From assembly GCA_003446605.1 (NCBI GenBank), contig DMDF01000121.1, forward strand, positions 1-20,274: a stretch of 20,274 nucleotides of DNA. The letters are read 5' to 3'. Position numbers and translations under genes: made by a program. Origin of the DNA: Anaerolineaceae bacterium (GTDB lineage Bacteria; Chloroflexota; Anaerolineae; Anaerolineales; Anaerolineaceae). This document shows positions 14,052-20,274 of this stretch, in pieces; the first letter of the stretch is position 1; each line of letters opens with the position of its first letter. The notes under the pieces are model-generated. The model searched no databases. It was not told where the DNA came from and saw only the letters and a list, made by a program, of their open reading frames with translations.

Positions 14052-15518
14052 TTGAAATTCGAAAAGAAAACTTTAAAAGATCATCAAGTTCGGCTGACCG
14101 TAGAATTCGATCAGGATGCTTTTGATCAGTACAAAAACTCAGCCGCACGCAAGATCTCATCCAAGTCAAAGGTACCGGGTTTTCGTCCTGGAAAAGCTCC
14201 ACTGGACGTTGTAAAACGCATCTACGGGGAGGATTATGTTGACGAGGAAGCTCTTGAATTACTGGTTCATGATAAATACCCCCAGCTGCTGGATAAAGCT
14301 GAGATCAAACCCGCCGCAGCAGGAAAACTTGAAAAGGTGGAAACCCTCAATCCACCCAAGCTGATTTTCATCGTTCCTTTGGAGCCTGAAGTAAAATTGG
14401 GTAATTACAAGGAAATTCGCAAAAAGTTCGAGCTGCCTGAGATCACCGATCAAGAGGTTGATGAGGTCCTTCATAACCTTCAGCTTAACTACGCCACAGC
14501 GCAAACCGTGGAACGTGAAGGGAAGAAAGGTGATCTGGTCAATTTTAAATTGACCGCAACTCTCACCAATCCAGATAAAGGAGATGATGGAGAAATCTTG
14601 AAAGATTCTCCTTATCAGATGATCATCGGAGAAAAATCGCGAGAAGAATTTCCCTACGATGGGTTTGATAAAGAGTTGATTGGTCTCAATGAAAATGATA
14701 CCAAAGAGTTAACCCATAAGTTCCCCAAGAACTCAACCCTGGAAAAACTGCAAGGCAAAGAGGTTAAATTCGAGATCGTCGTCAATTCCGTAAAAGAACT
14801 TACCCTTCCTGAGGTTAGCGATGAATTTGCCAAAGATGTCAGCGGTCTTGATTCTCTCGAGATGCTAAAAACTTCCATTAAAAATCAACTAGCTTATACC
14901 AAAAATGGCGAGTATGAAGAGAAATATTACAACGAACTGATTGATGAAATCATCAGCCAATCTACGATTGCCTATCCCCCTGTATTGCTGGAAGATGAGA
15001 TCGAACACGTTGTTCATGATTTTGAACACAACCTGGCTCACCAGAATATGGATTTGGATCTCTTCTTAAAATTGAATAAAATGGAAAAAGAGGATTTCCT
15101 TGAAAAGGAAATCAAACCAGTTGCCAAACGACAGCTTGAGCATTCCTTGGTACTGGAACAGATCACTGAAGAAGAAAAAATCGAATTACAGCAGGATGAT
15201 CTAGAGCAAGTATATCGACAAACCATGTATGAGTATCAGACTCGCGATGATTTTAACAAGATCAAACGTGAACTCTCACCGAAGAAACTGGCTAATTCCG
15301 TTCTGATGCAGGCAGCTTCCCGTTTGATGAACCGTCAGGTGCTCACTCGCATCAGACAGATCGCCAATGATGAAAAACTATCTGAAGAAGCAAAACCGGA
15401 AAAAGAGTCTGTTCAGGAAAAAACTGAAGCACCTGTGAAAAAAGAAAAGAAACCTGTCAGTGAGAGCAAAAAGGTTTTACAGAAAGAAGAGGTTAAAGAA
15501 AAAAATGAACAATCCTGA
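14052..15518 (+). CDS. tig: Trigger factor, ribosome-bound chaperone
   Basis: Trigger factor docks at the ribosomal exit tunnel and shields nascent chains. The start is TTG at 14052, preceded by AAGGA (14039-14043) at eight bases, giving MKFEKKTLKDHQVRL and 488 residues. The frame stays open upstream to an ATG at 13980, but that codon lies inside the tRNA and cannot be the start. The ribosome-docking signature GFRPGKAP is at 43-50. A FKBP-like peptidyl-prolyl isomerase domain spans about 155-245, and the C-terminal helical chaperone domain about 250-440. The last 48 residues (441-488) are a disordered Lys/Glu-rich tail that is longer than usual. The gene lies 33 bases after tRNA-Leu and overlaps clpP by 14 bases, so tRNA, tig and clpP probably share one transcript. 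Confidence 0.95.
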   Translation: MKFEKKTLKDHQVRLTVEFDQDAFDQYKNSAARKISSKSKVPGFRPGKAPLDVVKRIYGEDYVDEEALELLVHDKYPQLLDKAEIKPAAAGKLEKVETLNPPKLIFIVPLEPEVKLGNYKEIRKKFELPEITDQEVDEVLHNLQLNYATAQTVEREGKKGDLVNFKLTATLTNPDKGDDGEILKDSPYQMIIGEKSREEFPYDGFDKELIGLNENDTKELTHKFPKNSTLEKLQGKEVKFEIVVNSVKELTLPEVSDEFAKDVSGLDSLEMLKTSIKNQLAYTKNGEYEEKYYNELIDEIISQSTIAYPPVLLEDEIEHVVHDFEHNLAHQNMDLDLFLKLNKMEKEDFLEKEIKPVAKRQLEHSLVLEQITEEEKIELQQDDLEQVYRQTMYEYQTRDDFNKIKRELSPKKLANSVLMQAASRLMNRQVLTRIRQIANDEKLSEEAKPEKESVQEKTEAPVKKEKKPVSESKKVLQKEEVKEKNEQS

Positions 15519-16113
15519 TTTTTCAGCCGTCATTCCGATGGTTATTGAGTCTTCAAGCCGTGGCGAACGTTCCTACGATATCTATTCATTATTACTACGC
15601 GAAAGAATTGTTTTTGTAGGTACCCAAATCAATGACCAGATCGCGAACGTGGTAGTTGCACAACTGCTCTACCTGAACCGTGAAGATTCCGAAAAAGAAA
15701 TCCACATGTATATTAACTCCCCCGGTGGACAAATCTATTCTGGATTGGCTATCTACGACACCATGAACATGATCCCGAACCCGATCAGCACGGTCGCGGT
15801 AGGAGTCACTGCCTCCTTTGGGACAGTTTTATTAGCAGCAGGCACCAAGGGAAAACGGTACGCCTTGCCACACGCCACCATCCACATGCATCAACCCCTG
15901 GGTGGTGCTGAGGGGCAAGCCTCCGATATCGAAATCCAGGCAAGAGAGATCCTCCGTTTGAAATCACGTCTCAACGAGATTCTGGCTTCATGCACCAGCC
16001 AGACCATCGAAGTGATTGAGAAAGACACAGAGCGTGATCTCTATCTAAGCGCCGAACAAGCAGTTGAATATGGATTGGTAGATAAGGTACTCATACCACC
16101 ACCACAAAAGTGA
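15505..16113 (+). CDS. clpP: ATP-dependent Clp protease proteolytic subunit ClpP
   Basis: ClpP is the serine peptidase barrel that degrades proteins delivered by a Clp ATPase. The 202-residue product starts MNNPDFSAVIPMVIE. The catalytic triad is S104 in TASFG, H129 in IHMHQPLGG and D178 in DTERD. The spacings of 25 and 49 residues equal those of Escherichia coli ClpP. The oxyanion region NSPGG is at 71-75. I chose ATG 15505 because the N-terminus then matches the family; the frame is open further upstream. AAGAGG (15487-15492) is a distant ribosome site, so coupling to tig translation is likely. The tig-clpP order is common in bacteria, but clpX, its frequent third member, does not follow here: a terminator and a HAD phosphatase do. 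Confidence 0.96.
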   Translation: MNNPDFSAVIPMVIESSSRGERSYDIYSLLLRERIVFVGTQINDQIANVVVAQLLYLNREDSEKEIHMYINSPGGQIYSGLAIYDTMNMIPNPISTVAVGVTASFGTVLLAAGTKGKRYALPHATIHMHQPLGGAEGQASDIEIQAREILRLKSRLNEILASCTSQTIEVIEKDTERDLYLSAEQAVEYGLVDKVLIPPPQK

Positions 16114-16139
16114 TTTAGTATCTGATGATGTACAATAAT

Positions 16140-16171
16140 GCCGAATACGCATCTGCATATTCGGCTTTTTT
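16140..16171 (+). terminator. Intrinsic terminator after clpP, 13 bases before the next start codon
   Basis: The perfect stem GCCGAATA (16140-16147) / TATTCGGC (16158-16165), with a further GCA/TGC pairing inside, is followed by six T (16166-16171). It begins 26 bases after the clpP stop. The GGAGAAG ribosome site of the next gene starts only three bases after the T-run, so this hairpin also sits in, or at the edge of, that gene's leader. TACAAT at 16131-16136 could be a -10 for the downstream operon. Confidence 0.9.
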
Positions 16172-16184
16172 ATTGGAGAAGACA

Positions 16185-16976
16185 ATGAATACAATACTTA
16201 ATGAGACCAAAGCTGTCATTCTGGATATGGACGGGGTACTGTGGAAAAGCAACCAGCCACTGTGTGATCTGAAACTTTTGTTTCAAAGCTTCACGGAACA
16301 TCATATTCAGTATTTATTTGCAACGAACAATGCACTTCGCACGGTGAATCAGTATATCGAAAAATTTCATACTTTTGGTGTCACCGTTGAAGAGTGGCAA
16401 ATCCTCACTTCCTCCATTGCCACCGGTTATCTTCTCGCCAAGGATTTCCCCAACGGAGGTGCGGTGCATATTATGGGATCAAAGGCTTTAGAAGCCACAT
16501 TATTAGAATACAACTTCACATCTACGGATGAAAACCCCATTGCGGTGGTGGGAGGTTTGGACATGGATGTATCTTATGAACGCATCGCGAAGGCATCTTT
16601 ATTCATCCAAGCTGGCATCCCTTTTTATTTCACAAACCCGGACGCTACTTACCCAACCCCGCAAGGATTTCTACCAGGTGCCGGTACATTCCTGGCAACC
16701 TTAGAAACAGCCTCCGGTGTCAGGGCGAAAATTGCCGGTAAACCGCAGCCTTTTGTGTTCGAAGCGGGCTTGCAGCGTTTAGGCATCAAGGCATGCGAAG
16801 CGCTGGTTGTTGGGGATAGATTGGAAACGGATATTCTCGGCGGTTTTCGGGCAGGCTGTAAAACCGCTCTGGTTCTAACAGGTGTAGCATCCCGCGAAGA
16901 CCTTAAAACATGGAAACCCAGCCCCGATCTGGTACTCGATAACATCATCAATTTATTTGATGATACAGATGGATAG
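16185..16976 (+). CDS. HAD-IIA family sugar/nucleotide phosphatase (NagD-like)
   Basis: The 263-residue protein is a haloacid-dehalogenase hydrolase of subfamily IIA, a group that includes NagD, phosphoglycolate and p-nitrophenyl phosphatases. Motif I has nucleophile D14 and acid D16 (ILDMDGVLW), motif II is the TNN of FATNN (47-49), motif III is K186 in IAGKPQPF, and motif IV is D211/D216 in VVGDRLETDILGG. The central cap domain typical of IIA lies about 60-180. The start ATG at 16185 follows GGAGAAG at good spacing; an upstream in-frame ATG at 16125 would place translation through the clpP terminator and adds an unrelated 20 residues. Eight bases separate it from rlmN. The substrate cannot be assigned. 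Confidence 0.92.
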   Translation: MNTILNETKAVILDMDGVLWKSNQPLCDLKLLFQSFTEHHIQYLFATNNALRTVNQYIEKFHTFGVTVEEWQILTSSIATGYLLAKDFPNGGAVHIMGSKALEATLLEYNFTSTDENPIAVVGGLDMDVSYERIAKASLFIQAGIPFYFTNPDATYPTPQGFLPGAGTFLATLETASGVRAKIAGKPQPFVFEAGLQRLGIKACEALVVGDRLETDILGGFRAGCKTALVLTGVASREDLKTWKPSPDLVLDNIINLFDDTDG

Positions 16977-16984
16977 GAATTTCT

Positions 16985-18016
16985 GTGGAATCAATTCTGG
17001 ATTTGAATAAAGAACAATTAATCACATACCTGCAATCAATTAGACAACCAGCCTATCGTTGGAAACAGATCTGGCATGGTTTATATGTGGAGATGTACGA
17101 TTCCTGGCTACAATTCACCAATCTCCCGCTGGAGTTACGGGGATATTTACAGGAGCATTTCACCATTTCCAATTTGAGTTTAGCAGATCATATTCATTCG
17201 AGTGATGGCTCGACAGAAAAAGTACTCTTTAGCCTCCCTGATGGCAACCCAATTGAGACTGTATTAATGGAATATGAGGAAAGGATTTCTATCTGCGTTT
17301 CAAGCCAATCAGGATGTTCAATTGGTTGTAAATTCTGCGCTACTGGGAAATTAGGTCTGCTTCATAATATTTCTTGTGGAGAGATGCTTGCGCAAGTTCT
17401 CCATTTTGCCCGCGCTTCGAACCAAGAAAAGCATCCCATCACGAATATTGTGATCATGGGGATGGGGGAGCCTTTGTTAAATTATGCAGAAGTTAAAAAA
17501 GCGATAGAAATATTAAATGATCACGATGGTCTTAATATCGGCTCGCGCCATATAACCCTTTCAACAATTGGCATCCCCGAGCAGATCCTCCAATTTGCAT
17601 ATGATTTTCCACAGTTAAACCTGGCAGTTAGCTTGCATGCTGCCAATGATCAACAGCGAGATAAATTGATTCCCATAAATAAAAAATACAATATTGCCAT
17701 GCTACTGGAAGCGGTCAAACAATATATCGCTCTGACAAATCGCCGTGTCACATTTGAGTATGTTCTGATCGCTGATCAGAATGATGCCGTTTCAGATGCA
17801 CTCCAGCTAGGCAGCATTCTTCACGGACTGCTATGCCATGTCAATCTCATCCCCTTGAACCCTACCGCACATTTCAACGGGAACCCTCCTCCTTTAGAAA
17901 GAATTGAAAAATTCCAGCAGGTATTGAACGATCATCATATTCCAGCCACAATCCGGTTCAGCAAGGGGACACAAATTCAGGCTGGTTGCGGTCAGCTGGC
18001 AGGGAAATCTCATTAG
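16985..18016 (+). CDS. rlmN: Dual-specificity RNA methyltransferase RlmN
   Basis: RlmN is a radical-SAM enzyme that methylates C2 of A2503 in 23S rRNA and A37 of some tRNAs. The 343-residue protein has the iron-sulfur motif C111-x3-C115-x2-C118 (CSIGCKFC) and the methyl-carrying cysteine near the C-terminus, C335 in QAGCGQLAG. A further conserved cysteine is C104 in ISICVSSQSG. SAM-site blocks MGMGEPLLNY and LAVSLHAAND are present. There is no sign of the resistance paralogue Cfr, and by context it is the housekeeping enzyme. Translation starts at GTG 16985; the ribosome site AGGAA (16975-16979) overlaps the HAD stop codon, so the two genes are coupled. prfB follows after 57 bases. Confidence 0.96.
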   Translation: MESILDLNKEQLITYLQSIRQPAYRWKQIWHGLYVEMYDSWLQFTNLPLELRGYLQEHFTISNLSLADHIHSSDGSTEKVLFSLPDGNPIETVLMEYEERISICVSSQSGCSIGCKFCATGKLGLLHNISCGEMLAQVLHFARASNQEKHPITNIVIMGMGEPLLNYAEVKKAIEILNDHDGLNIGSRHITLSTIGIPEQILQFAYDFPQLNLAVSLHAANDQQRDKLIPINKKYNIAMLLEAVKQYIALTNRRVTFEYVLIADQNDAVSDALQLGSILHGLLCHVNLIPLNPTAHFNGNPPPLERIEKFQQVLNDHHIPATIRFSKGTQIQAGCGQLAGKSH

Positions 18017-18029
18017 TGTGTTTTCCGCA

Positions 18030-18035
18030 TATAAT
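18030..18035 (+). promoter_or_regulatory. Possible -10 element upstream of prfB
   Basis: A perfect TATAAT lies 38 bases before the prfB GTG, but the -35 position 17 bases upstream (ATCTCA) is poor. It may give prfB transcripts independent of the HAD-rlmN operon. Confidence 0.35.
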
Positions 18036-18073
18036 TAGGTTTCATTAGCAATCAAAAGTTTTAGGAGATTAAC

Positions 18074-19160
18074 GTGCAAGATCTAATCGAACGTATTAAT
18101 GAATGTCAGGCTAAACTGCTCTCGCTCAAGGAGCATCTTTGACTGGGATCACAAAAAATCTGAGTTAAGTAAACTTACCAAACAATCCGAAGCCAGCAAT
18201 TTTTGGGATAATCCGAACAACGCTCGTCAGATCATGAAAACGATCTCTGATCTCCATGATGAGATCGAGATGTGGGAAACTCTTTTCCAGCAAACCCAAT
18301 CACTACATGATCTGGCTGCCATGGAAGACGAATCATTCCGTTCTGAACTGGAGAACGAGATTCTAGATATCGAGCAAAAAATTGATGTGCTGGAATTCGA
18401 TACGCTTCTTTCTGGACCTTACGATAAAGGCAATGCAATCCTTTCCATTAATGCCGGCGCGGGTGGAACTGATGCTCAAGATTGGGCAGAAATGCTGGAG
18501 CGCATGTACCTGCGCTGGGCTGAGCGGTCGGGGTTCAAAACAGAAATCATCCATTTATCCGAAGGAGAAGAAGCCGGTATTAAAAGCATAACCATCTCCA
18601 TCTCAGGGAAATATGCCTATGGCTATTTACGCGCTGAAAAAGGGGTCCATCGCCTGGTACGTCTTTCACCTTTTGATGCAGCCCACCGCAGGCATACCTC
18701 TTTTGTTCAGGTGGAGGTGCTGCCTGAGGTTACCGCAGAAGATCCAGATGTGATCATCAATCCAGATGATCTGGAAATTGACGTGTACAAATCCGCTGGA
18801 GCGGGCGGTCAGAACGTGCAGAAAAACGCCACAGCCATACGGATCAAGCACAAACCGACCGGAATCGTGGTCACCTGCCAGAATGAACGGTCGCAATTGC
18901 AGAATAAAGAAAATGCAATGAAAGTGCTGCGGGGGCGTCTGTATGAAATGAAATTAGAAGAGCAAGAAAAACAGATCGCAAAGCTGAAGGGTGAGTTTCA
19001 AAAAATTGAGTGGGGCAGCCAAATTCGTTCCTACGTTCTTCATCCCTATCAGATGGTGAAAGATCATCGCACCGAACATGAAGAAGGCAACACCCAGGCA
19101 GTTTTGGATGGGGATATTGACAGCTTTATCCAGGCTTATCTAAAAGCAAATAAACAATAA
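18074..19160 (+). CDS. prfB: Peptide chain release factor 2, expressed by +1 programmed frameshift
   Basis: RF2 ends translation at UGA and UAA. The gene starts at GTG 18074 after AGGAG (18063-18067) and reads 22 codons to an in-frame TGA at 18140-18142. Skipping one base there (T18140) joins it to the long frame reading DWDHKKSEL and gives a 361-residue product of normal RF2 length. The stop-codon recognition tripeptide SPF is at 198-200 and the peptidyl-hydrolysis motif GGQ at 244-246, in SAGAGGQNVQKNATAIRI. The frameshift makes RF2 regulate its own synthesis: when RF2 is scarce the ribosome pauses at UGA and shifts. An automated call from the ATG at 18099 would give a false N-terminus. The gene ends at a hairpin whose T-tract serves the opposite strand. 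Confidence 0.96.
18128..18143 (+). promoter_or_regulatory. prfB +1 frameshift site
   Basis: An internal Shine-Dalgarno-like AAGGAG (18128-18133) stands three bases before the slippery CTT TGA C (18137-18143). This is the arrangement known from Escherichia coli prfB, where AGGGGG precedes CTTTGAC by the same short distance. The peptidyl-tRNA on CTT re-pairs on TTT. Confidence 0.95.
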
Positions 19161-19187
19161 AAAAAAGCCCCTGTTTTTAGCAGGGGC
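19159..19187 (-). terminator. Intrinsic terminator of pfkA
   Basis: The perfect 7-bp stem GCCCCTG (19167-19173) / CAGGGGC (19181-19187) is followed on the minus strand by eight T (19159-19166). It starts eight bases after the pfkA stop. On the plus strand the hairpin has no T-tract, so it ends prfB transcription poorly, if at all. Confidence 0.88.
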
Positions 19188-19194
19188 GTTGCAT

Positions 19195-20163
19195 CTAATC
19201 CAGCACTCGTGCCAGTTCGAAAAGTTCCATATCCAGTTGTTTCTTTTTCCCAACCACATCCTTTAGGGGTGTTGTTTTCAAGGCATTATTGACCCAGCCA
19301 ACCAAAACCCCGTATTCCCCTTTCAACAGACTAGTCACCGCGCCTGCCCCCAAACGGCTGGCAAGGATCCTATCTTGCGCGCTGGGGGAACCTCCCCGCT
19401 GCACATGCCCTAAAATGGTCACCCGCAGAGCGAATCCTATTTCTTCATGATGCTTTGTAAAATATTCAGCTAATTTTGTCGCATTATATTTGGCTCCTTC
19501 TGCGACCACTACAATAGCATGAGATTTACCCCTTTCGTACGCTTCCGAAAGGACTTTAACAATCTCTTCCGGTTCAACATCTATCTCAGGCAACGTGACC
19601 GTCTCAGCACCCCCAGCTATAGCCGCCATCAGAGCAAGATAGCCGCACTTCCTACCCATTACTTCAATCAAAAAAGCACGTTGGTGGGATGACCCGGTAA
19701 CTTTCAGTCGATCAATCGCTTCCAACGCGATGTTCAACGCAGTATCCACACCTATGGTAATATCGGAACCTACCAGATCATTATCGATCGTTGAAGCGAC
19801 CCCTACCACAGGAAAACCCATTTCTGAAAGAAGATAAGAGCCTGTCTGTGAACCGTTACCGCCGATCACAACCAATCCTTCAATCCCATTACCATTCAAC
19901 GCGCGTAGAGCAGTTTTTCTACCGGCTTCAGTTTTGAATTCTTCACAACGTGCAGATCCCAGAAAAGTGCCTCCTTTTTGGATGATGCCACCCACATCGC
20001 GAGGACCTAATGGAATGAACTTACCATCAATCAAACCCTGATACCCGAGAGGGACACCGTACACTTCCAATCCGTTTTGAACTCCCGTCCGTACAACAGC
20101 ACGAATTGCTGCATTCATTCCCGGTGCATCTCCGCCACTTGTCAATACTGCGATCTTTTTCAT
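19195..20163 (-). CDS. pfkA: 6-phosphofructokinase PfkA
   Basis: Phosphofructokinase phosphorylates fructose 6-phosphate in glycolysis. The 322-residue protein starts MKKIAVLTSGGDAPGMN. The ATG at 20163 is preceded on the minus strand by CGGAGTG at close spacing and matches the family start exactly; an upstream ATG at 20187 is unlikely. Residue numbers coincide with Escherichia coli PfkA. The catalytic D127 lies in STIDNDL, and MGRKCGYLALMAAIAGG and LGHVQRGGSP are conserved. Position 104 is Gly, as in ATP enzymes (Asp in PPi enzymes), but position 103, usually metal-contacting Asp, is Asn (GGNGSQTG), and position 124 is Ser rather than Gly or Lys. ATP use is therefore likely but not certain. 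The 111 bases upstream to the window edge show no clear promoter. Confidence 0.94.
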   Translation of the reverse strand: MKKIAVLTSGGDAPGMNAAIRAVVRTGVQNGLEVYGVPLGYQGLIDGKFIPLGPRDVGGIIQKGGTFLGSARCEEFKTEAGRKTALRALNGNGIEGLVVIGGNGSQTGSYLLSEMGFPVVGVASTIDNDLVGSDITIGVDTALNIALEAIDRLKVTGSSHQRAFLIEVMGRKCGYLALMAAIAGGAETVTLPEIDVEPEEIVKVLSEAYERGKSHAIVVVAEGAKYNATKLAEYFTKHHEEIGFALRVTILGHVQRGGSPSAQDRILASRLGAGAVTSLLKGEYGVLVGWVNNALKTTPLKDVVGKKKQLDMELFELARVLD

Positions 20164-20274
20164 TCTACACTCCGTCATTAAAATCAATGAATTCTAACAT
20201 AGCATATCATCTTCAAGATATTTCATGACCTTATTAACTATCCCAAAAACTGTTTCTCTGTTTCAATGTACACT

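Noticed and set aside
18099..18140. Independent start of prfB at ATG 18099
   Set aside because: The upstream GTG with AGGAG and the CTTTGAC frameshift cassette give the correct RF2 N-terminus; residues from 18099 to the shift do not resemble RF2.
1..20274. Mobile elements, CRISPR arrays, prophage or a defence island
   Set aside because: No transposase, integrase, direct-repeat array or phage gene was found. Apart from the 142-residue protein, every CDS belongs to a family I recognise.

Overview
The window is a compact bacterial chromosome segment of about 43% GC (estimated by eye). It is almost entirely coding on both strands, with no insertion sequence, prophage, CRISPR array or assembly break visible. 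The gene set is mostly housekeeping: TrmFO, HflX, L32, trigger factor, ClpP, RlmN, RF2 and PfkA. It also holds a fused ADP-forming acetyl-CoA synthetase, an SDR-type threonine dehydrogenase and a tRNA without encoded CCA. This combination suggests an anaerobic, amino-acid-fermenting bacterium of the Chloroflexota (Anaerolineae-like). That placement is an inference from gene style, not a phylogenetic result.

Layout. (1) 1-4463, minus strand: a three-gene sigma-54 module in the order rpoN, soluble PAS/GAF histidine kinase, NtrC-type response regulator. The genes are joined by two 4-base ATGA overlaps, and the regulator runs off the left edge. (2) 4539-6754, plus: trmFO followed by a lipoprotein of the M28/glutaminyl-cyclase type. 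(3) 6755-6970: a non-coding strip with a strong c-di-GMP-I (GEMM-I) riboswitch candidate on the minus strand and a stem-loop before hflX. (4) 6971-8287, plus: hflX. (5) 8289-8590, minus: rpmF with a clear promoter and terminator. (6) 8739-11146: a threonine-dehydrogenase-like SDR gene and a glycerate 2-kinase, converging so tightly that their stop codons overlap. (7) 11280-13437, plus: the ADP-forming acyl/acetyl-CoA synthetase with its terminator. (8) 13421-13849, minus: an unrecognised 142-residue protein. (9) 13896-16171, plus: promoter, tRNA-Leu(UAG), tig and clpP, closed by a terminator. (10) 16185-19160, plus: a HAD phosphatase, rlmN, and prfB with the classical +1 programmed frameshift. 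(11) 19159-20163, minus: pfkA with its terminator.

How the genes fit together. The left end supplies a sigma factor together with its probable dedicated sensor and activator. The metabolic genes in the middle are compatible with threonine catabolism to glycine and acetyl-CoA, with ATP made by the ADP-forming synthetase, beside glycerate phosphorylation into glycolysis, where PfkA also acts. The right half is a translation and proteostasis block: chaperone, protease, rRNA/tRNA methylation and release factor.

The most unusual items are the c-di-GMP aptamer that faces no downstream gene and runs antisense to the M28 gene, a four-cysteine zinc-ribbon-like insert in RpoN, a non-canonical GAFTGA loop in its partner activator, and an Asn at the usual Asp103 of PfkA.
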